DNA of 64,000 bases, taken from contig CM017561.1 of the NCBI GenBank assembly GCA_007844125.1, positions 62,043,256 through 62,107,255 of the forward strand, given 5' to 3'. The notes below the pieces were generated by a model. That model was not told where the DNA came from, ran no database searches, and saw only the letters and a program-made list of their open reading frames with translations. Below are positions 25,437 through 35,685 of the stretch, piece after piece. Source of the stretch: Sinonovacula constricta. Lineage: Eukaryota > Mollusca > Bivalvia > Cardiida > Solecurtidae. A program made the translations under genes and the position numbers. The first letter of the stretch is position 1. Each line of letters starts with the position of its first letter.

Positions 25437-25657
25437 TCAATCCATTTGAAAAAAATCTGTTGATGGTGGGATAAAAAGAATACCAGGTTAGTGTTGATAT
25501 AGATAAATGTTATCAAGCTAGGCCCGAAAATCAGAAAGCACTAGCTCTGCCGAGTGCTTTCTGATTTTCTTAGCCTCGCATGATACCATTTATCTATATC
25601 AACACTAACCTGGTATTCTTTTTATCCCACCATCAACAGTTTTTTCAAATGGATTGA
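25437..25657. mobile_element. Foldback (hairpin) element, about 220 bp
   Basis: The whole segment is an inverted repeat with arms of roughly 100 bp. The left arm starts TCAATCCATTTGAAAA and includes GATGGTGGGATAAAAAGAAT. The right arm mirrors it and ends CAAATGGATTGA. The centre is near 25547, between GAAAGCAC and GTGCTTTC. Such near-perfect palindromes are typical of foldback MITEs. No target duplication is obvious. Confidence 0.8.
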
Positions 25658-25710
25658 AAAGGGAAACATTTAGATTTACCGCTACTGCTCCTCCCCTACA
25701 TGATCTGACA

Positions 25711-26411
25711 CAATCGGAACACCTAGGATAATTAACGAATCATCTCTCGGATGTATGTAGGTAGTCGGATCAGCTCGACCATTTCCCTAAATGGGACTAC
25801 TTTTGTGACAGACGTCAAAACCAAGATGGCAGCTCGGATGACAGCTCACTACAGTAAGATGCCTGTAAAAGTTAAATTTGTGGCGGCTTAAATTTTAATT
25901 AATTCCATTTCAATTTACCCAGCGCAGCAGACGCGCAGCTGTCAAACGATGGCATTGTTTATATTTTGTGCGAACTACATTTTAGGCATATTCTTCTTCG
26001 GACTTTCGGCGAACAAAACGATCGTGATTTCAGTACGTATTTTGCACCAGATACATCAGAGGGCAATCGGAACACCTCGGATAATTCACGAATCATTTCT
26101 CGGATGTATGTAGGTAGTCGGATTTCCTCGGCCAATTCCCTAAATGGTTCTGCTTATGTGACTGACGTCAAAACAAAGATGGCAGCTCGGATGACAGCTT
26201 ACTATTGTACGATGTCTGAAAATTTTTACTATGTGGCTGCTTCAAGTTTAAATCATCCAAGTTTAATTTACCCGGCGCAGCAAAGACACTAGCTGTCAAA
26301 CGACCCATTGTTTATGTTTTGTGCGAACTACATTTTAAGCATATTCTTCCGATCCGGCGAACAAAACGATCGTGATTTCATTAAGTATAATTGCACCAGT
26401 TACATCCGAGG
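25711..26411. repeat. Tandem duplication, unit about 350 bp, with CRE and YY1-like motifs
   Basis: CAATCGGAACACCT starts at 25711 and at 26064. The copies align over their whole length, including CTCGGATGTATGTAGGTAGT, GATGGCAGCTCGGATGACAG and GAACAAAACGATCGTGATTT. Each copy has a TGACGTCA-type motif (perfect at 26163-26170; GACGTCA in copy 1) a few bases before AAGATGGCAGC, a YY1-like motif. No domain was recognised in the open frames across it. Confidence 0.8.
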
Positions 26412-27109
26412 GATGATTGTCCCGAGGACGCATTTTTTCGAGGAGTTCCGATTGATCCGAGGGATGATTGTCCTGTGGACGGAATTACCCGAGGAGTTCC
26501 AATTGGATCTGACATTCCAATGCAATACACGAAATTCATGCGCGTGCATAGAGTAATTCGGCTATAAGAAATAGTTCTATTTTACAATTAAAATAGGACA
26601 ATAAACATGTTGTTTTTTATTTTTATTTGCACTATACATAACGGTTGTAATTTTATTGATTACGATAATTAAAAATAATGGTTGGAAAATAACAACAACA
26701 AAAATCACACCCTCGTATAAAGTTATACATGTAGTGTGTAATGTCAAGGCCGTGTATCATTAAAGTTGCTACACACATGGCATTAAGAAACGCGAATTAC
26801 GTTCAAGGTTTGTGTGTGTTTGTGGATGTAACAAACAGTTTGCTCATGGATTTTAATTGTTGATGACAATGAAACTCTGAACATTGAATATAGCGCCATA
26901 AAATTGCGAGGATAGTTGTGTTTTTGGCAGGTTGACTAGCGAATTTTGTTGAATGTTGGGATTGGAGGTGGTGTGCTGGTGTTCATGTTTAAGTCTAGAA
27001 TCTATGATTTAGTAGCACATTTGTCCAGATCTGTGCAGTCAGGTGTATTTGGTTCAACTAAAGAGCTCTATCTAAAACATTTGAATGTTCATCATGTAAC
27101 GACATTTAA
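26412..27109. other. Intergenic, short internal duplication only
   Basis: ATCCGAGGGATGATTGTCC is repeated at about 26404 and 26456 with GAGGAGTTCC following each. Otherwise nothing was recognised. Confidence 0.45.
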
Positions 27110-27112
27110 TCA

Positions 27113-27286
27113 TCAGGGTCTGTCCTCAGATTAGCCAGCTGACTGCTGCAATCTGAGACTGTCACAGATTCAAGATCAATTTCCTTCTCAAGAATGTTCG
27201 GATTAAAGCCAAATTTTGCCTCGAAATCCTCGTAGCCCATCTCTGCAACACTGCTTAGGTTTTCACACGATTCTTCATCACATTAT
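27113..27286 (-). CDS. Short acidic ORF, possible 3' exon or gene fragment
   Basis: A minus-strand frame of about 57 codons, with a stop before it and too short for a routine ORF listing. It reads CDEESCENLSSVAEMGYEDF, then EAKFGFNPNILEKEIDLES and a C-terminus LRTDPDD. The composition is protein-like: acidic, balanced, and unlike the AT-rich random frames around it. I do not recognise a family. It could be the last exon of an unknown gene or the remains of a transposon gene. Confidence 0.3.
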
Positions 27287-27535
27287 TTCAATTCACACCA
27301 AATAACATCAAAACTACAGGTCGACAGTTGTTTTTATTTTTGCAGACTACATTTTCGTACTTTTATTGATTTTATTACTTTTCCCAAACATTTTTAATCA
27401 TGTGTCTGTATTACATTTTGATTCAAATTTTTGTAAATGTGTACACTTTTGATTAATAAAGCTTCTATATATGTTTTTGTTTACAAATTTCCTATATAAT
27501 TGTTTAATAAAACTTAGAAGAAGTAAGATCAACTG

Positions 27536-27620
27536 TCCGCGGTTAGCTCAGTCTGTTAAGGTGCCGCTCGTTAAATTTTCAATTCTGCAGGACAGAGATC
27601 GAAACCGCGCTCATCCCTTT
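27536..27620 (+). repeat. tRNA-like SINE head or tRNA pseudogene
   Basis: CCGCGGTTAGCTCAGTCTGT resembles a tRNA 5' end plus A box. GAGATCGAAACCGCG, 50 bases on, resembles a B box and 3' acceptor stem: CGCGGT and ACCGCG could pair. The anticodon region is not convincing, and the B box departs from consensus at several positions. Confidence 0.4.
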
Positions 27621-28741
27621 TTTTAATGGCTTCGTTTGCTCTATTTAACCAATCTTTATATTATGGACATTTTTAGGGTGATCACAAGCATAATTACACT
27701 ATTAACAACTTGCGTTCACGTAAACATTCCTGATTGTTTCGTGAAAAAAAGATACCCGGCTTTGAGCAGGTGCGCGAATATCGGTTAATAAAGCTCATCT
27801 TTATTAACTCCCCCCCACCCCACCCCGGATCCATCCCTTCAAAGCACGACAACACGTTTTAACTGACATTAATTTAATGAATTTGTTAATGGTACTTCCT
27901 TACAAAAATGCCATCATCGTGTTTATCCTTTTCTGAGATATAGACTTTACAACTTTCTATAATAAAGTAATAAAAACATGAATAAATTCAAATTTGCAAC
28001 CATTTTGCTCACTTGAGTACTTTGTCACAGCTCCGAACAATATGGAATTCCTTATTTTTAATGCGATTAAATGCACCAAACTAGATTAAATTGGTTCAAA
28101 CTTGACCGAAATATTTTTCTCGGATGAACAATGTGTTGATATCTTAATTGAAAATTATTTAAACTTCAAGATTTTTTTATTTTTATTTTATTTATTTTTA
28201 CTTTTTTTTGGGGGGGGGGGGGGGGGCGAGGGGCATTTTTTAATCATACAGTATTTTATACTTAATATATATTAATACGAGAAAACGATAACGCACGTCA
28301 TGTTCGCCTTTCCGGCGATTAATCATCGGAAACTTACTCGCATATTTTATACCCCAGCCTCTTCTATTTTGAGTTTTATTGGTTTATTGCCTAGAAAAAA
28401 AAACGCCTTAAAACGTCGCCATACATATCGCACAAATGCCGAGAGTTATAAAGCACGTGACAGTCTAGCGTGTGTCCGGGATCCTGACCAATAAGCAGCG
28501 ACGCTTTGAAATATGTGAATATGCCCGCTCGAATATTAAGTGAGGGATTCGTTGGGGTACACGTTCGGGGGAAATTTAGAACAGCATGGAAATGTGTCAT
28601 AAGCTCAATTTCTTAGTGATGTTACACTAATTAAAGTTGTTTTAGTGAGTAAAACTAGACATAGTTGTGAAGATAATTTAAGACACCGAAAGAAGATTTG
28701 ATAATGCTAAATATGTTCAGCGAGGAGGTGAATTAGTTTTT

Positions 28742-28745
<4 letters not shown>
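27621..28745. other. Intergenic, no supported gene
   Basis: Contains a poly-G run at about 28209-28226. Nothing else was recognised. Confidence 0.45.
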
Positions 28746-28828
<83 letters not shown>

Positions 28829-28829
28829 G

Positions 28830-28893
<64 letters not shown>
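28746..28893. repeat. (CT)n microsatellite
   Basis: About 148 bp of CT dinucleotides with two interruptions. The minus-strand Arg/Glu reading frame is an artefact of the repeat. Confidence 0.98.
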
Positions 28894-28900
<7 letters not shown>

Positions 28901-29853
28901 GCACACTCTAATTATCATACAACACAATGAGCTGATACTGAAATACCATGGCAAAAGGTAAACCCGAGTATCAATTTATGGAAACTGACTGGTCATTTGG
29001 GTGAGGCATATCAGCTGACTGCTGCTCCAAATAAGCCGTAGCAATCAGCTTAGACAATGTGGGTAGGGTTAGTAAAATAAGAAAAAAGCAAGACTTCATG
29101 CATATATAAAAGTATGATTAAACCATCATGTAGAATAATAACTGCCCTTGAAGATGATGTGATTTTTAGAAAATTTATTTTCTTTTCAAGTTTTAAATGT
29201 AAGAAATTCCCATTATACCTTTTAACATATAGTAATTTAAAGAATATTAAAAAAGAAAAAAAATCGCTTGCTAAGTTAGCCTATATTCTCGCTCTTTAAC
29301 ATCAAATTTGTTGTTTAATAGCAGAAGAAAACTATCCTCATCCTTTACACGTATACGTCAGACAACGCCTAAACGCCATTTCAGTACAGTTAATTGATAT
29401 ATTTATTACTTATATTTGAGCTCATTTTCTGAAAAATAGTGGCATTTGTGCTCGACAGAAAATGTTTCAAGGGGAAAAAAATATTTCTACATTAATATTA
29501 TCTGTTAAGTTTTGATAATGATGTGTTTCCAAATTGATTGTTTCCAAAAAACCGGTAAGAAACTAAGAATACAATATTCAAGTCCTTTACCCGTATGAGA
29601 TAACCCATACGAACTTAGACTTTCTACCATGGCTATTTTAGAACAGTAGAGACTGTTTTATCTTGCTGGTTAGTAAGCCCAAGAACGAGAACTGTCCAGC
29701 GTGACTTAGACCCTTTCTTTGCATTGTGAAGAAGTGCATATTGTCAAACACAATCTAACAACAATGTGCGACTTGTCTCTTCGTTCAGCTGAATGTGCAT
29801 CTTAAGATACCGTAAATATTTGGTGGAATAAATAATTAAGTTGTTAAAAAATA
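28894..29853. other. Intergenic, nothing recognised
   Basis: AT-rich sequence without a supported gene or repeat. Confidence 0.5.
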
Positions 29854-30468
29854 GACTCAGTAAAATATCAGCGTACGATAAAAGTAACTATTAAACGGAA
29901 GACTCGGTAAATTATCAGCGTACGATTAAAGTAACCATTAAACGGAAGACTCGGTAAATTATCAGCGTACGATTAAAGTAACCATTAAACGGAAGACTCA
30001 GTAAAATATCAGCGTACGATAAAAGTAACTATTAAACGGAAGACTCGGTAAATTATCAGCGTACGATTAAAGTAACCATTAAACGGAAGACTCGGTAAAT
30101 TATCAGCGTACGATTAAAGTAACCATTAAACGGAAGACTCGGTAAATTATCAGCGTACGATTAAAGTAACCATTAAACGGAAGACTCGGTAAATTATCAG
30201 CGTACGATTAAAGTAACTATTAAACGGAAGACTCGGTAAATTATCAGCGTACGATTAAAGTAACCATTAAACGGAAGACTCGGTAAATTATCAGCGTACG
30301 ATTAAAGTAAACATTAAACGGAAGACTCGGTAAATTATCAGCGTACGATTAAAGTAACTATTAAACGGAAGACTCGGTAAATTATCAGCGTACTATTAAA
30401 GTAACCATTAAACGGAAGACTCGGTAACATATCAGCGTACGATTAAAGTAACTATTAAACGGAAAATA
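29854..30468. repeat. 47-bp tandem array, about 13 copies
   Basis: The unit is close to GACTCGGTAAATTATCAGCG then TACGATTAAAGTAACCATTAAACGGAA. The period was counted as 47 bp (29891 to 29938). Units are very similar, differing mainly at CCATTA/CTATTA and at AAATTA/AAAATA in the first units. Each unit has the palindrome CGTACG. Arrays this homogeneous suggest recent expansion. Confidence 0.95.
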
Positions 30469-30494
30469 TTGTACGATGTCAGCGTACGTTAAAA

Positions 30495-32574
30495 AATAAA
30501 AAAAAAAAACAATCTAAAAAGATCGTTTACAATATCAGCGTTAAGTCGGAACTCCCTAGGGATGAGTGCGCTACCACTCTAAAACTTTTGTAGTTAGCCA
30601 CAGGTAACATCTGTGTCATTAAAACAGAAACAGTAAAATGGAGATTCCTCAATGCAAAATATAGTAAGAGTTGTATAACCAACTAAATTTGAAATGTTAA
30701 TTTGTTATTGAAAATGCGTAGCACTAGCAATTTGTAAGAACTTTAATCGCTTATATAAATTACGACGAATATTTTATATGTATTAAACCAAGTCCGTGTG
30801 CAATTGGTAAAAACGCGTTTTAACGATATAGTATGTGAATGGCTAATATGGTATTGAAGTGCTGGTTTTATACATATAGTATGTATTTACAAATTTTATC
30901 AAAACGAACGTACAGCTTTAGTTTCTGTTTACCGCGATCAAGGTATTTAAAACGTGTTTGGCAATTTCGGTCCTGTCATCATTACACCATATCCAGACTC
31001 ACCAGACTCACCAGACTCACCAGACGTCCCTCGTGTCGATTGTGGATTGGCTGGTTGTATTTCCTCAAAAGTCTTATCTAGTAAGTGGATTGGCTGGTTG
31101 TATTTCCTCAAACGTCTTATCTAGTAACAAAAACTGCACATGAATTGGTTTGTTGCTTTGCAGCATTTAAAGTATTACAATATTTTACATCGTGCCGATT
31201 CATTACAGCGACAAACGTCCGTAGAAACTGTTGCTGGGTTCTCAAAAATTTATCCTGTCACTTTCTTCCCCTTTTTCTTTTCTTTCTTTGGCGTACGAAG
31301 ATCTTTTTAACAAATAGAACGGTTATTGCTTTGTAATTTTGATTTTTCTGTTTCTTACCTCAAAAGGTAAAGATCTCGGAAAAGCTGCAAACTTGATCTT
31401 AGGTATATTGCATTAAAATACATGTAATTAAAATAAGGAGTACAAACAAATTTTATTAAAATGCTTACTGATTGTTTCTATATAAGCAAAAATGTCCTGT
31501 ACGAGTCGTATGTTTTCATGTTTTAACATGTTTCACCCAATTATTCGACTCGACGAAAGAGGGTGCATATTGTGCATATTGTTTTGCATTTTACTGTTGG
31601 TTAGTCGGCAGACCAGTTGGTTTTCGAACGACAAATCGGTATCAAGATAGCACATCATCATCATTGCAAGAAGGCGGCCAATAGTAATTCTGCGACAGGT
31701 CAGTGTCACAGTGACCTTCAATGTGATGACTTAATGGTCACAATAATCCTCAATTTGATAGTGGTTTTCGATCGATAACTAGAGATAACCATAGTCCCAT
31801 CCACGGAGGAATCTACTTTCACTCATAAAACTCTGTTTCATTGTGGACGTGTGATATTAGGTTTGTAAAAGTTCGTTCCATTCATGTTCATAGTAGCCAG
31901 TGGTTCAATGAAAATGTGGTTAGATCGACGTTAGTCTTCAATTTAAAGTAAAGAAAACAATTGTCAATGTCAAGATGGCGACGCCTGTTGTTTACAAATT
32001 GTAATCATTTCATTGGCGCAGTGTATATGTATACGTATGTTGTGATAATTGAATATTAACCGTATGTTTCGACGATGCCTTAACCCACAGACTTGGAAGT
32101 TATGATGGGTAGACGGCCTTTTTCAGTTTTTGGTCAATAAAACATCCTGCATTTTATGGAAAATGTTTTATACAAGATAAAGAAAATCAAAATAACTTTT
32201 CTGAACTCTTTACAAAACTTACTTGTAAATTTGTTACTTACAACCCGGGAATCCTTCGTTGTACTGCATTGCTTGCAATGGACCCTTTTACAGCCATGGA
32301 CTTGCATTGCTTTTAAATTACACGATGGCCATATAGATCGTTGAGACTGTATGAAAACAGTGACATAATTGGACAGTCACTTTGGGATTTCTGTCTCTTC
32401 ATCTCTCCAGTCGTGCCCTATATTGGTGAGTCAACCTGTGCAGTCTCCATTCCCTTTACGTGAGGTATAACGTCGTGATTTTTACCATTAATAAAAATTA
32501 TGCTAATTTCGGATAAATTCTCGGCTTTTTATAACAGAATATTTTAATCTCATTACCTATTAACTCCTCACAAT
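30495..32574. other. Intergenic, no supported gene
   Basis: Contains a short tandem copy (TGGATTGGCTGGTTGTATTT at about 31042 and 31087) and ACTCACCAG repeats near 31000. A YY1-like CAAGATGGCGACGCC lies at about 31971. No gene was seen. Confidence 0.45.
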
Positions 32575-32632
32575 GGGTGTGTGTGTATGTGTGTGTGTGT
32601 GTGGTGTGGTGTGGTGTGGTGTGGTGTGGTGT

Positions 32633-32697
<65 letters not shown>
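32575..32697. repeat. (GT)n / (GTGTG)n microsatellite
   Basis: GT dinucleotides with an internal run of GGTGT pentamers. The low-complexity minus-strand Thr/His frame is not a gene. Confidence 0.97.
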
Positions 32698-32699
<2 letters not shown>

Positions 32700-33007
32700 A
32701 ATTTCATATTTTGACACATCTGACATATAACGACCTGTAACGTCAATGCATTTTTATCGTATTGCGTCATTAATTGTTCTTTTTAAAGGTCATCGCATGG
32801 GCTGTTTTATTTCAAACTACTCTCTCATTTTGAACGTGTAGGTTGTCGAGGCTTTTATCTGCTGTACATATTGTAATAGTATATTATAGATAGTTTATTA
32901 TATTACTAGTTATTCTTTTCGTATATAAATTTCTTTTATCAGTATTAACTCCCGATGCAGGCATTTACTGTCATTTGTCTCACTTTGATGGGATTTTATA
33001 TACACTG

Positions 33008-33120
33008 TTAGGAAAACCTTCAGGAAGTACAAGGTTGGAGCGCTCCACAAACAAGGTTTAAGCACCCCAGTCGGTCCATATGCCGACCCTTACAAGGCGG
33101 TAACTGCTGGTTTTTCTTTT
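33008..33120 (+). repeat. Second copy of the 16102-16215 repeat
   Basis: Contains TCAGGAAGT, AAGGTT, GGTTTAAGCACCCCAGTCGG and TCCATAT, matching the copy at 16102 in order and orientation. Confidence 0.55.
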
Positions 33121-35477
33121 TTGCGTGTTATGTCTCGTCTCTGCGTTGTTTTTGTCACTTCTGCATTAACCATGTTTGCCTTTTTAGAGATAGTTCAGAT
33201 TTAAATGTCTGTGGTAATATTTATAGGGCCCTTTTTCTTATTTTCCTATTAAACAGAACAGAGATAGAAAAGTAATATGCGACAACATCATTTCTACGAT
33301 TTAAACTGTTGTGAAAAGTGAAAACATAAAAATAAGGAAGGATTAATAATAGAGCCCTACTTCAATTTCCACAATGATTATTGCTCTATTCTATTCATGC
33401 TGCACTTTCTTCTTTATTCTTGTAAGATTTTGTATATTATACATTTGATTTGTGTGTGTACATACATGCATCTTTAAAAAACGGATTAATAAGAAATGGA
33501 AAAAAAGTTTTTAAAAACATCTCATTGTTCTTTAGTTTGGAAAAAGAGCTGCACATGTGGCGTCCGTGGCGAGCCATAAGAGTGGCTGCAGTGTAAGTCC
33601 TCAGCTCCCACTGGATGGATTGAAATCGCGGTCGGGGCGAGAAATTTGCCATTTTAATGCCACAATAGCATTGATTTGAAATGACTCGCATAAGGCTTAA
33701 TTATAATTAATCTTTATTTCTATGCAACAGTTGCCCATATATAAACGTGTGTGCTATATCTACACCGTGGGTGTAAACATGCGGTGCTCGATCCACGGGC
33801 TGTAAGATTGTCTAGGCTTTGTGACCTGGTTGTACAAACAAAGAAACTGAAGCACGCCCTCGTCAGTTGGCGACACTGCAATGTATTGCCTCGGCGTAGA
33901 CTGGTTGGAGGGGGGGGGGGGGGTAGTTCTGTCAAGTATACAAAACTACACTACTATTTCTACTATTTCCGGAATATCCATGAATTCATACTTCGTAGAA
34001 ATGACCGAGGTGTTCCCAGTTGTGCCGTTGCATTAAGAAGATTCGTGAGATGTGGCCGCTCCGTAGTATCACGTGTATTGTTGTTTGATCGGCGCCGCAC
34101 TTTTATTGAATGCGTTTTTACGGGACGATAGTGTAGAAGTCAAAAACAATAAATCGCAGCTATTCTGTGAGACCTTTTTCAGAGAAGGTACCACTTTTAA
34201 CAGTGTAGTGTGCAACAATGAAGTGTAGCACGCATTACTTTATAAAAATGAATTATTTATAAACATTTGCTCGAATACTACCAACACTGCTAATACACGC
34301 TTTGCCCGTCCTGTCCAAAAACAAACAAAGTACATCAAATATATGTCACTGATGACCTCTGACATGTGACCCTTTAGACAGTCTGTTAACGGTCAAAGAA
34401 AAAAGTAAACGAGATATACATTTGTTAGGTGTATGGGAGGGATAGAAAGCATATTACGATGAGGTCTAGATTTATCGCCGATCGAAGCCTTTCAAAGTCC
34501 TGTTGAAGCTGAAACCCAAAAGCTGTTTCTTTGTTATTTTTATTTTATTTTTTATTTTATTTATTTTATTTAATTCATTGAAGTCTCCAAAACATTTTAC
34601 TTATCAAGATACACATTTGTTATGTCACTGATATGTATTTCATAATACAAAACCAAGTGTCGTTTACATGGAGAATCTAGTTATTTTGTCAAGCCTAAAC
34701 TAATATATTTATTTAGTTTTGAAAAATACCAAGACATTTCATACATTTATGGCTTTATGAATGAAACTTAACAAATATTCTTATATATGAAGATTTTTAT
34801 ATATTGAAATTCTCAATTTAAGTTAGGAAAAATTACTAAGATTCCGTACGAATATGGTGTGGATGGCTGCATTATATCTTCCACGCCTGTATTTTAAGTA
34901 AACAAATAGTTGATAATGTCTTAATGTATCTATGCATAAAATAACTATGTAACAGCTTGTTCAGAGCTTGTTTTTGGATTAAAGTAATGACTCTAGATTA
35001 TTATTTTGTCCCAGTTTGGAATTTTCTGTAAGAATGGTGGGTGGGGGGGGGGGGGGTGGGGGGGGGGGAAGGAGGGGTTTTGCTTTTTCATTGGGAATAT
35101 AATCAAATAACGTCTACACTAATGACCAAAATCACACTTATTATCTATAGGCTTCTGACGCACAGTCCCCGTATCATGGAACAATAAAGGTATCACACAC
35201 ATTTTGAAAACGATCTTTATTGAGCCACGGTACATACTCTAATTTTGCAAATACAAATTTTCAAGATTTAAATGGTGAACAAAATAATAATTTATTTACT
35301 AAAAATTGAAAAGTTAAAGGTATTTATGTACTTAATCGAAGAATGCCAAATTGCAAAGTTTAATTGGTTCCGCAAATAATGGACGAAAATATGCTGTTCA
35401 CTAGACAGTGGTCTAAGTAAAATGTCGTGTATCTGAAAGGTAACCCGGTTATTGAAGTTATTGTGTTTTCCGTGCCT

Positions 35478-35483
35478 TTTATT
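35478..35483 (-). terminator. Candidate poly(A) signal of CBM14 gene 4
   Basis: AATAAA on the minus strand, about 200 bases past the stop codon. A second hexamer lies at about 35216-35221. Confidence 0.35.
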
Positions 35484-35685
35484 TAAAGACAAATTAAGTG
35501 AAGGAAATAACAGAAAAAAAATATATTGAATGCTATTTTTAATATGAAGTCATAAAATAAGTAACACAACTCTGGTTTCTTGATACAATGAAAGACATCA
35601 TAAATCATAGAGTCTGGTATTCATTACACGTGGTCATGCGTGCATGTTTCGTTATCCGTTTTGTTATGCTATCCTTCCTCGTGTG

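Larger units (their letters stand above)
32698..35685. other. Intergenic, no supported gene
   Basis: Holds the repeat at 33008-33120 and G-rich runs at about 33909-33923 and 35038-35070. Open frames are short and without domains. Confidence 0.45.

Noticed and set aside
28733..28954. Arg/Glu-rich minus-strand ORF
   Set aside because: Translation of the (CT)n microsatellite.
29854..30468. 47-bp array as a CRISPR or centromere candidate
   Set aside because: No spacers, and only about 0.6 kb long. It is a simple tandem repeat.
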